DNA of 64,000 bases from Thiomicrorhabdus indica (lineage in GTDB: Bacteria > Pseudomonadota > Gammaproteobacteria > Thiomicrospirales > Thiomicrospiraceae), in contig NZ_CP033040.1 in assembly GCF_004293625.1 (NCBI RefSeq), positions 1,922,001-1,986,000 of the forward strand, in the 5' to 3' direction. Shown in pieces: positions 17,577-24,502 of the stretch (its first letter is position 1; each line of letters starts with the position of its first letter). Below the pieces are notes generated by a model. It searched no databases, was not told the DNA's origin, and saw nothing but the letters and a program-made list of their open reading frames with translations. The translations under genes and the position numbers were made by a program.

Positions 17577-19907
17577 TTAGTTATCACTGCCAAATGTTGC
17601 AGACAACATATTTCGTGTTTGTTCACTACTAGATAGTAACGACTGCAATGCAGAAAACTGAAGTTGATATTTCAATAAAAGCTTGTCATATCGTGTATCA
17701 AGTTTTTCTTCTTTTTCATCGTACTCAGCATTTTTATTATTTAAACTTTCCAAACGCTGAGTCACCAAGCCATCTTCATTTTCAAACAGATTACTAATCA
17801 CTTCCTCCATACGGCTGGCAAAACCTTGTGAAAAAGTAATTTCTGAAGTTCTTGGCACTGTCCCACCCAAAATTTCAAACTCTAATCCTCGAACTTCAGC
17901 AGGATCTCCCCCACTCCCAACAGCAAAATCAGAAATTTTAATTTTTCGGCCATCTTCAGAGTCGGCGTAAGCTCCGATATTAATGGTTGAACCATCACTC
18001 ATCGTAATCGTACCATCGGTATTTTGGCCGCTTGAAGCCCCAGTCGTTAAATTAAGTTCTGCAAGACCGGTAAACCCACTAATATCCACGCTGGAATTCC
18101 CACCAAAACGATTGGAACTAATACTTAAACTTGAACCATCGGTTGTCACCGCTAAAGATGCCCCAGCGGCTTTTACTTCAGCATTAGCATTCATACTAGT
18201 ACGCAATGATTCAGCAATTTCAGAAAGTGTAAAATTTCCAGCAGCTACGTTGATAGAAGTTGCTGTGGAACCATCCACTGAAAAATCAATCGTACCTCCT
18301 GAAACATTCACTAAATTCTCTCCCGAATAATCCGTTTGGGTAAAACCTTGGCTACTCAAGCCTGTTACATTTGTTAGGTTCAAAGCTCCCTGATCTTGAG
18401 AGGTAATTTCAAAACGCGCCTGAGCAGCATCATATTCAATCGTAAACAAACTTGGATCTACTCCGGGATTAGCAACACCTGTTGCAGTGTCAATCTGAGT
18501 TTGCATGTAGCTCATTAGATCTTCTCTTGTTGAAAAAGATTGAGCTGTAAAACTAACATTTGTTCCATTTAGATCAAATGAACTGTTTTGTAAGGTTAAT
18601 AGTGAATCTTGATCAAAAACTCGAGCACCAGCGACACGTTGGTCACCTTCAGCATCAAATGTAACAGCGCCGCCTGTAGAAGTGGCTCTAGTCGCATTTT
18701 GTGTTATGTCTATTGAATAATTTCCTGTTTGAGTGTTCTCATTCCCGCCTAAAATATTGATTAAAGGGTCATCTGAGCTCCCACCTTTAGATAGAAGAGT
18801 CTTTAAGTTATCCAGACCTAGTTCCGCTACATCTTCCAGTCTTCCTTTATCTAACTCCATTTCACCATCACGGTTAATGCTTAAGCCAATAACAGCCAAA
18901 CTGTTATAGTCGGAGCTAATCTCACTAATTGCCCCTGATAAAGAACTTTCTAAATCTCTGCGCACTTGTTTTAACAATGAAGAACCAGCCAAATCTCCCC
19001 AAAAGGTGTATTCTTCAGATTCTTGTTGCTCTTCTGTTAAATCTTCATAAGAACCTAGCTCATCTAGAATCGTATCGAGTTGGTTAAAAACTTCGACGAA
19101 AGACTCTACTTTTTCAATGACACCAGCCGTATCTTGACTGACATTTAAACTGGTACTCACTCCTGGTTGAGTCGATTTTAAATCAATTTCTACCCCTGGA
19201 ATGACCTCGTCAAATGTATTTGTCGAACTGGTCACCATGACTCCATTCACTGACATAATGGCATCCTGAGCGGTTGAAGTGGTTGTAAAACCTTGAGTAT
19301 CAAAATCGCTAATCCCTGAAATCTGCATTTCACTCGCAGCCCCAGTCTCTTTGGATGTAAACATCAGCTGATAACCGCTGCCTGTGTTAATCACCGATGC
19401 ATTAACACCATAATCACCATTGTTTATTGTTCTTTGAAGTCCTTCCAGAGTGTTGTTTGAAGCATCAATTGTAATTGGGTCATAACTGTTACCTCCAACG
19501 GAAATGTTTAAGGTACCATTTGAAAGAGTATCAGAAGCAGAAGCATAGATTTTGTTAACCACTTGAGTGTTGGCTTGCGCTAATTGACGAGATTCAATTT
19601 GATAAGAACCATTTACCGCAGTACCCGTAATATTCGCCGTAAATAAAGACTCATTCCCAGAAACCGCGGAAGCTTGGGTGTAGGTATCAGGATTCGATAA
19701 ATCCTGTAGATAAGACTTAAAAGCGTTCATATTTGACTGCAAATACGTCAACGCATTTAGCTCAGTGTTGGTTTTTTCTTGGTTTCTCTCCAAGATTGAC
19801 CGCGGACCCGCTACTTCTGCCTCTGCCAACACCTTTGACATATTACCTATGTCAAACGTACTATTTGTCAATGAATTTAAAAGCGTAGTGCCAACTTCAT
19901 TTGCCAT
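17577..19907 (-). CDS. fliD: FliD, filament cap protein (long form)
   Basis: FliD caps the growing filament and folds flagellin into place. At 776 aa it is well above the usual 400-500 aa. The N-terminal FliD domain (about 10-110) starts near GNMSKVLAEAEVAGPRSILE and contains the QLAQANTQV region. The C-terminal coiled-coil region (about 690-770) ends in KYQLQFSALQSLLSSSEQTRNML. The extra length lies in the central surface domains, about 380-650, which hold Ser/Thr/Gly-rich beta repeats including an SVDGSTATSINV segment typical of hook-type insertions. It has a sigma-54 and a sigma-28 site upstream. Confidence 0.94.
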   Translation of the reverse strand: MANEVGTTLLNSLTNSTFDIGNMSKVLAEAEVAGPRSILERNQEKTNTELNALTYLQSNMNAFKSYLQDLSNPDTYTQASAVSGNESLFTANITGTAVNGSYQIESRQLAQANTQVVNKIYASASDTLSNGTLNISVGGNSYDPITIDASNNTLEGLQRTINNGDYGVNASVINTGSGYQLMFTSKETGAASEMQISGISDFDTQGFTTTSTAQDAIMSVNGVMVTSSTNTFDEVIPGVEIDLKSTQPGVSTSLNVSQDTAGVIEKVESFVEVFNQLDTILDELGSYEDLTEEQQESEEYTFWGDLAGSSLLKQVRRDLESSLSGAISEISSDYNSLAVIGLSINRDGEMELDKGRLEDVAELGLDNLKTLLSKGGSSDDPLINILGGNENTQTGNYSIDITQNATRATSTGGAVTFDAEGDQRVAGARVFDQDSLLTLQNSSFDLNGTNVSFTAQSFSTREDLMSYMQTQIDTATGVANPGVDPSLFTIEYDAAQARFEITSQDQGALNLTNVTGLSSQGFTQTDYSGENLVNVSGGTIDFSVDGSTATSINVAAGNFTLSEIAESLRTSMNANAEVKAAGASLAVTTDGSSLSISSNRFGGNSSVDISGFTGLAELNLTTGASSGQNTDGTITMSDGSTINIGAYADSEDGRKIKISDFAVGSGGDPAEVRGLEFEILGGTVPRTSEITFSQGFASRMEEVISNLFENEDGLVTQRLESLNNKNAEYDEKEEKLDTRYDKLLLKYQLQFSALQSLLSSSEQTRNMLSATFGSDN

Positions 19908-19937
19908 GACGGACTCCTTAATCTGATCTTAAGTCTA

Positions 19938-19954
19938 TGCAGAATTTATGCCAA
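19938..19954 (-). promoter_or_regulatory. sigma-54 promoter for fliD-fliS-fliT
   Basis: The minus strand reads TTGGCATAAATTCTGCA. It has the -24 TTGGCA and a -12 box CTGCA with the invariant GG and GC correctly spaced, 31 nt before the fliD ATG. Confidence 0.75.
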
Positions 19955-19983
19955 GTGCACAGATTATTATTCTTATACTTTTA

Positions 19984-20010
19984 TTATCGGCCGTTTTTGT
20001 AAAAGCTTAA
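19984..20010 (-). promoter_or_regulatory. sigma-28 promoter upstream of fliD
   Basis: The minus strand has a perfect -10 GCCGATAA (19984-19991) and a weaker -35 TTAAGCTT (20003-20010) separated by 11 nt. The -35 abuts the flaG terminator. It would give fliD-S-T a late promoter in addition to the sigma-54 one. Confidence 0.65.
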
Positions 20011-20012
20011 AC

Positions 20013-20037
20013 AAAAAAAGCGGCCATAAAGACCGCT
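20013..20037 (-). terminator. intrinsic terminator after flaG
   Basis: AGCGGTC and GGCCGCT (20019-20037) form a hairpin with a five-base loop on minus-strand RNA. A seven-U run (20013-20019) follows. It ends the flagellin-flaG operon 20 nt after the flaG stop. Confidence 0.8.
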
Positions 20038-20056
20038 AAACACACAAGGGAACTGG

Positions 20057-20500
20057 TTAAACCTTATTGTTGGTAATAAGACCCAGCGGAAAACCACCAT
20101 CTGGCAATTGTTTCCGAGCCTCTAAATAAGCCGAGATATTTTTTGACACAGCAAGAAACTCCTCTGAAGGAATTTGTCGAATAATCTCGTTAGTTTCCGA
20201 ATCTTTGATCATCACCACCATTTTTTCGGTATCTTCATCTTTTTCGAAACGTAAATAGTTATTAAGCTTTTCAAGTTGAGCATTCAGAGTGTCCATCATC
20301 GAACTTAACTCTTCAGATCCAACTTGAGAAGCTGCCTTTTGAGAAGAATCAACATTCTCACCGGCCGGTAAACTCTCCTCTGTAGAGGTAAGTTTTTCAG
20401 CTTTAGAAGTTGACGCTTCTCGCAAAGCAACAGGAGTCTGTTCAGTTTTTGACAAACTGCTTGAAATTTGACTGGTTTGTAAGAGATTGATTTCTGCCAT
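20057..20500 (-). CDS. flaG: FlaG-family protein (copy 1)
   Basis: FlaG proteins influence filament length in polar flagellates. I chose the ATG at 20498-20500 (MAEINLL) because GGAGG precedes it at the right distance. An in-frame upstream ATG at 20524 has no good ribosome-binding site. The 147-aa product is disordered and Ser/Glu-rich up to about 65. The FlaG domain follows, with KLNNYLRFEKDEDTEKMVVM and IRQIPSEEFLAVSKNISAYLE. It is the last gene of the flagellin A operon. The palindrome at 20360 lies in the disordered part. Confidence 0.9.
   Translation of the reverse strand: MAEINLLQTSQISSSLSKTEQTPVALREASTSKAEKLTSTEESLPAGENVDSSQKAASQVGSEELSSMMDTLNAQLEKLNNYLRFEKDEDTEKMVVMIKDSETNEIIRQIPSEEFLAVSKNISAYLEARKQLPDGGFPLGLITNNKV
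20360..20369. repeat. ACCGGCCGGT palindrome inside flaG
   Basis: Perfect decamer encoding LPAGEN at about residue 44, in the disordered N-terminal part of FlaG. Confidence 0.95.
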
Positions 20501-20526
20501 AACAGCCTCCCCTTCAATGTCCACAT

Positions 20527-20943
20527 TTATATGATTTCATTGAATAAGTTCCCTGTCAAACTCTCTTTATTCAGACTCCCAGTAGGTTGGGCCCTATCAA
20601 GATATTCTTGAATCTGTTGCATCATTTTCAGACTATCTTCAGAGGGCAATTGTCGAATGAGTTCATTGGTTGAACGATCTTTCACCTGTATAACAGGTGA
20701 TTGGGTCGTTTCATCCAAACCAAATGTAATCTGTTGATCGCTCGCCTTTAATGCTTGATTTAACTCATCAACCTTGGTTTTAAGCACCTCAAGACTTGGG
20801 CTCACGTTACTTTGATCACCTTGATTTGGTTTTAATGAACCGATAGAACTCTTAGGGTCTCCCCCTTCTACACGCTGAGTAACTTCCGTTACTTTTTGAG
20901 CAGAAGGGGAGAAAATATTGTTGGAAACATTTTGAATATCCAT
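20527..20943 (-). CDS. flaG: FlaG-family protein (copy 2)
   Basis: A second FlaG homologue of 138 aa sits directly upstream of copy 1 (26-nt gap to its start) and 39 nt after flagellin A. The FlaG domain shows ALKASDQQITFGLDE, VIQVKDRSTNELIRQLPSEDSLKMM and QIQEYLD. This matches copy 1 in the IRQ(I/L)PSE core but is otherwise diverged, so the duplication is not recent. The start ATG at 20943 has AGGGGTG upstream. Confidence 0.9.
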   Translation of the reverse strand: MDIQNVSNNIFSPSAQKVTEVTQRVEGGDPKSSIGSLKPNQGDQSNVSPSLEVLKTKVDELNQALKASDQQITFGLDETTQSPVIQVKDRSTNELIRQLPSEDSLKMMQQIQEYLDRAQPTGSLNKESLTGNLFNEII

Positions 20944-20982
20944 AATCTTTCACCCCTATGTGCTACTCATCAGCGCCCTCAA

Positions 20983-21906
20983 CTATCTAAGTAGCGAGAG
21001 AACGTTTTGAGAGTTACTATTGGACTGCGACAACATACTCATACCAGCTTGTTGTAGAACCTGAGTTCGAGCAAGGTTGGCACTTTCTTTCGCAAAATCT
21101 GCATCCATCACTGATGAACGAGAGTCCATAATATTTTCATTCACGTTTTGTAGATTCGATACAGTGGATTCCATACGGTTTTGTACAGCACCCCAGTACG
21201 CTTGCATGTTTTTAATGACAGACAAGCTACCATCAATGGCTGTAAGCGCAGTTGAAGCAAGAGCAACACCTGAACCATAGGTTGAAATACCACTCTGCAA
21301 CGTAACCGCCGCACCAATTGCACTTAAAGTCGAGAAGTTAAGCATTGCGACAGCAATTCGGTTATTTGAACCGGCTTCCCATCCAACATGTGCTTTAAAC
21401 GCAGATGCATTATCTCCAGCTACCGATAAAGCACCAGCACTTGTATTGGCAAAAGTAGCCGCTACCGCAGCGGAACCAAATGATGATGCATTCATGATGT
21501 TCATGCCATTGAATTTGGTAGTATCAGCGACACGTTGGATTTCTTCCTGAAGCTGACTAAACTCTGCTTGCATCTGTTTACGGTTGTCGTTGTTGTAGGT
21601 ACCGTTCATGGATTGAACACCCAACTCACGCATACGTTGCAACATATTGACAACTTCTTCAGTCGCACCATCAAGTGTCTGTAACATACCAATTGAGTCA
21701 TTGGCGTTTCGGATCGCTTGATCAGTCCCTTTGATTTGTGTGGTCATACCGGTTGTTACCGCAAGACCCGCAGCATCATCTGCCGCTTTGTTGATTCTTA
21801 AACCTGAAGTCAAACGTTCCATTGATACGGATTGTTCACGAGAAGTTTGATCCAAGGTACGTTGGGCGTTGATGGCACCCATATTTGTGTTGATTACCAT
21901 TGCCAT
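20983..21906 (-). CDS. Flagellin A
   Basis: Flagellin is the filament subunit, exported with FliS and capped by FliD. The 307-aa protein has conserved N-terminal D0/D1 (NTNMGAINAQRTLDQ, SGLRINKAADDAAGLAV) and C-terminal D1/D0 (DADFAKESANLARTQVLQQ). A short central domain lies between (about 140-240). It is 73 nt from nothing else of its own: its leader holds a sigma-28 promoter about 138 nt upstream. A 404-bp block is identical to flagellin B. Genes flaG copies 2 and 1 follow. Confidence 0.97.
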   Translation of the reverse strand: MAMVINTNMGAINAQRTLDQTSREQSVSMERLTSGLRINKAADDAAGLAVTTGMTTQIKGTDQAIRNANDSIGMLQTLDGATEEVVNMLQRMRELGVQSMNGTYNNDNRKQMQAEFSQLQEEIQRVADTTKFNGMNIMNASSFGSAAVAATFANTSAGALSVAGDNASAFKAHVGWEAGSNNRIAVAMLNFSTLSAIGAAVTLQSGISTYGSGVALASTALTAIDGSLSVIKNMQAYWGAVQNRMESTVSNLQNVNENIMDSRSSVMDADFAKESANLARTQVLQQAGMSMLSQSNSNSQNVLSLLR

Positions 21907-22012
21907 GATATATCTCCTTTTTACAATCTCTCAAAATCTAAAGAAAGCTTTCGAGAATGTTTCTAGTATTGAGTCGTCTTGTGAACGCCATACTAGTAAT
22001 ATTTTTACCTTC

Positions 22013-22035
22013 GGAAAATTCTTTTAGACTTTTCC
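22013..22035 (-). other. 5' stem-loop in the flagellin A leader
   Basis: On minus-strand RNA, GGAAAA and UUUUCC form a 6-bp stem starting within a few nucleotides of the predicted sigma-28 transcript start (about 22037). A second inverted repeat, CTAGTAT/ATACTAG, lies at 21963-21996 with a 20-nt loop. Such 5' hairpins can protect long-lived mRNAs. This role is inference. Confidence 0.45.
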
Positions 22036-22043
22036 TATATCCC

Positions 22044-22069
22044 TTAACGGCAATAAATAGAGAACTTTA
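22044..22069 (-). promoter_or_regulatory. sigma-28 promoter for flagellin A
   Basis: The minus strand has -35 TAAAGTTC (22062-22069) and -10 GCCGTTAA (22044-22051) separated by 10 nt. This is close to the FliA consensus. It predicts a leader of about 130 nt. Confidence 0.75.
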
Positions 22070-22121
22070 GAATTTTTTTAATTTTTTTTTAAAAGGAGAT
22101 TTATTATGGGAATTTCGGAAT

Positions 22122-22151
22122 AAAAAAAGCCGCATTTCATTCAATACGGCT
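22122..22151 (-). terminator. intrinsic terminator after flagellin B
   Basis: AGCCGTAT and ATGCGGCT pair with one mismatch around an eight-base loop on minus-strand RNA. A seven-U run follows at 22122-22128. It lies about 100 nt after the flagellin B stop and separates it from the flagellin A promoter. Confidence 0.8.
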
Positions 22152-22248
22152 AACACAAGGGAATTAAACAAATCGTATTTCAGGCTTGTTTCATCAAGAC
22201 TCTAAGCGGTTAACCTAAAGCCTTGAAAAACACTCCTAACGGTACAGA

Positions 22249-23172
22249 CTATCTAATTAAGCTCAATACATTTTGTGAGCTCTGATTAGACTGTGACAAC
22301 ATACTCATACCCGCTTGTTGTAGAACCTGAGTTCGAGCAAGGTTGGCACTTTCTTTTGCAAAGTCTGCATCCTGAATCGATGAACGAGAATCTTGAATGT
22401 TCTCATTAATATTTTGTAGATTCGAGACAGTAGATTCCAATCGGTTTTGCAAAGCCCCCCAATGTGCTTGCATGTTTTTGATGACCGACAAGCTACCATC
22501 AATGGCTGTAAGCGCAGTTGAAGCAAGAGCAACACCTGAACCATAGGTTGAAATACCACTCTGCAACGTAACCGCCGCACCAATTGCACTTAAAGTCGAG
22601 AAGTTAAGCATTGCGACAGCAATTCGGTTATTTGAACCGGCTTCCCATCCAACATGTGCTTTAAACGCAGATGCATTATCTCCAGCTACCGATAAAGCAC
22701 CAGCACTTGTATTGGCAAAAGTAGCCGCTACCGCAGCGGAACCAAATGATGATGCATTCATGATGTTCATGCCATTGAATTTGGTAGTATCAGCGACACG
22801 TTGGATTTCTTCCTGAAGCTGACTAAACTCTGCTTGCATCTGTTTACGGTTGTCGTTGTTGTAGGTACCGTTCATGGATTGAACACCCAATTCACGCATA
22901 CGTTGCAACATATTGACAACTTCTTCTGTCGCACCATCAAGCGTCTGAAGCATACCAATTGAGTCATTAGCGTTTCGGATTGCTTGATCAGTCCCTTTGA
23001 TTTGAGTGGTCATTCCAGTTGCTACCGCAAGACCCGCAGCATCATCTGCCGCTTTGTTGATTCTTAAACCTGAAGTCAAACGTTCCATTGATACGGATTG
23101 TTCACGAGAAGTTTGATCCAAGGTACGTTGGGCGTTGATGGCACCCATATTTGTGTTGATTACCATTGCCAT
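22249..23172 (-). CDS. Flagellin B
   Basis: This 307-aa flagellin is a near copy of flagellin A. The N-terminal part and the whole central domain match except Ala for Thr near residue 50. The C-terminal 70 residues differ at several positions, for example ENIQDSRSSIQDADF in place of ENIMDSRSSVMDADF. The upstream 73 nt contain no sigma-28 site, so it is probably read through from flagellin C or has an unrecognised promoter. The terminator at 22122-22151 follows it. Confidence 0.97.
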   Translation of the reverse strand: MAMVINTNMGAINAQRTLDQTSREQSVSMERLTSGLRINKAADDAAGLAVATGMTTQIKGTDQAIRNANDSIGMLQTLDGATEEVVNMLQRMRELGVQSMNGTYNNDNRKQMQAEFSQLQEEIQRVADTTKFNGMNIMNASSFGSAAVAATFANTSAGALSVAGDNASAFKAHVGWEAGSNNRIAVAMLNFSTLSAIGAAVTLQSGISTYGSGVALASTALTAIDGSLSVIKNMQAHWGALQNRLESTVSNLQNINENIQDSRSSIQDADFAKESANLARTQVLQQAGMSMLSQSNQSSQNVLSLIR

Positions 23173-23245
23173 GATATATCTCCTTTTCCTTGTATGTATC
23201 AGGTGCCTTGAAGCTTAAGTCTCAACACCGTCAATATTATTCAGC

Positions 23246-24184
23246 TTATTGCAGTAGTGACATAACTTGCTGCGATTGCTGATTCGCTTGAGAAAGCATA
23301 CTCATACCTGCCTGCTGAAGAACTTGAGTTCGAGCCAAGTTTGCACTTTCTTGAGCAAAGTCTGCATCCATGATGCGTGAGCGTGATGCATTGATGTTTT
23401 CATTTACATTCTGTAAATTCGACACCGTTGATTCCAAACGGTTTTGAAGAGCACCCCAGTTTGAACGCATGTTATTTAACACTGAGATTGCTGTATCAAT
23501 CACCGCTACAGCTTGTGAGGCGATTGCTACACCCGAACCATAAGTTAGACCGCTTCCAGCAGCACCGGTTGAGTGCAAGCGAACAGTCGCTTGAATGGCT
23601 GATAGTGATGAGAAGTTAAGTAAAGGAACTGCAATTCGATTGTCTGAGCCAGCTTCCCAACCCACATGTGCTTTGAAAGCGGATGCGTTATCACCAGCAA
23701 CCGATAGTGCCCCTGCACTGGTTGTAGCAAAGGTCGCAGCGACTGCGGCAGAACCGAACGAACTTGAATTCATGATATTCATACCATTGAATTTAGTGGT
23801 ATCGGCAATTCGCTGAATTTCACTTTGTAGCTGTTTAACCTCAGCTTGCATTTGAAGACGGTTATCATCGTTGTAGGTACCGTTCATTGACTGAATACCT
23901 AGCTCACGCATACGTTGCAGCATGTCCATGACTTCTTCGGTAGCGCCATCAAGTGTTTGCAACATACCGATTGAGTCATTTGCATTACGAATTGCTTGGT
24001 CTGTACCCATGATTTGAGTTGTCATCCCAGTTGCAACCGCAAGACCCGCTGCATCATCTGCTGATTTATTAATACGAAGACCTGAAGTTAAACGCTCCAT
24101 TGCATCCGACTGTTGACGAGACGTGCTGTCAAGTGTACGAACCGCGTTTAGTGAAGCCATATTTGTGTTGATTACCATTGCCAT
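23246..24184 (-). CDS. Flagellin C
   Basis: This 312-aa flagellin has the same domain plan but is clearly diverged from A and B. It starts NTNMASLNAVRTLDSTSRQQ, its central domain carries a few extra residues (TGAAGSGLTYGSG), and it ends ANQQSQQVMSLLQ. It is the first of the three flagellins in transcription order, with its own sigma-28 promoter about 200 nt upstream. Its C-terminal domain has the usual QAGMSMLSQANQQS motif. Confidence 0.97.
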   Translation of the reverse strand: MAMVINTNMASLNAVRTLDSTSRQQSDAMERLTSGLRINKSADDAAGLAVATGMTTQIMGTDQAIRNANDSIGMLQTLDGATEEVMDMLQRMRELGIQSMNGTYNDDNRLQMQAEVKQLQSEIQRIADTTKFNGMNIMNSSSFGSAAVAATFATTSAGALSVAGDNASAFKAHVGWEAGSDNRIAVPLLNFSSLSAIQATVRLHSTGAAGSGLTYGSGVAIASQAVAVIDTAISVLNNMRSNWGALQNRLESTVSNLQNVNENINASRSRIMDADFAQESANLARTQVLQQAGMSMLSQANQQSQQVMSLLQ

Positions 24185-24313
24185 GATAGTTCTCCCTTGT
24201 GATGTTTGATCACTTAATTACTTGTGTAAAAAATCATTATTTTTTAAATTAAGGCAGTGTTTCCCGCCTTCAATTTAGTTAACGAACAACAAGGGATTTT
24301 CTTTAGATTTTTT

Positions 24314-24337
24314 TTGAAATTTTTTATTAAATTTCAA
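24314..24337 (-). other. hairpin in the flagellin C leader
   Basis: TTGAAATTT and AAATTTCAA form a 9-bp A+T-rich stem around a six-base loop, within the predicted 190-nt leader between the sigma-28 site and the start codon. Confidence 0.4.
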
Positions 24338-24383
24338 TTAGTTAGACAGGTAAAAACAGAAGATAAATTGTGGGTTATTATTT

Positions 24384-24410
24384 ATAACGGCGTAAAACCT
24401 AGAAACTTGA
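24384..24410 (-). promoter_or_regulatory. sigma-28 promoter for flagellin C
   Basis: The minus strand has -35 TCAAGTTT (24403-24410) and -10 GCCGTTAT (24384-24391) with an 11-nt spacer, a near-consensus FliA site. The predicted leader is about 190 nt. Confidence 0.78.
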
Positions 24411-24441
24411 ATAAAAAAACGACTTTCGGCCTACGAAAAAC

Positions 24442-24473
24442 AAAAAAGCCGGTAAAAACTACTTTTTACCGGC
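24442..24473 (-). terminator. intrinsic terminator after the Maf gene, built on a palindrome half
   Basis: GCCGGTAAAAA and TTTTTACCGGC (24448-24473) form an 11-bp perfect stem with a four-base loop, followed by a six-U run on minus-strand RNA (24442-24447). The upstream arm is the right half of the decamer at 24468-24477. Confidence 0.85.
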
Positions 24474-24477
24474 CGGT
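24468..24477. repeat. ACCGGCCGGT palindrome forming one arm of a terminator
   Basis: Perfect decamer 25 nt after the Maf stop. Half of it makes the upstream arm of the terminator stem. Confidence 0.95.
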
Positions 24478-24502
24478 AGTAAACTTTGATTGATTCCGAA
24501 AA

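Noticed and set aside
22091-22118. A plus-strand leader peptide (AAGGAG, then ATG and five codons)
   Set aside because: It lies between a minus-strand terminator and promoter, has no downstream plus-strand gene and is probably a chance match in A-rich DNA.
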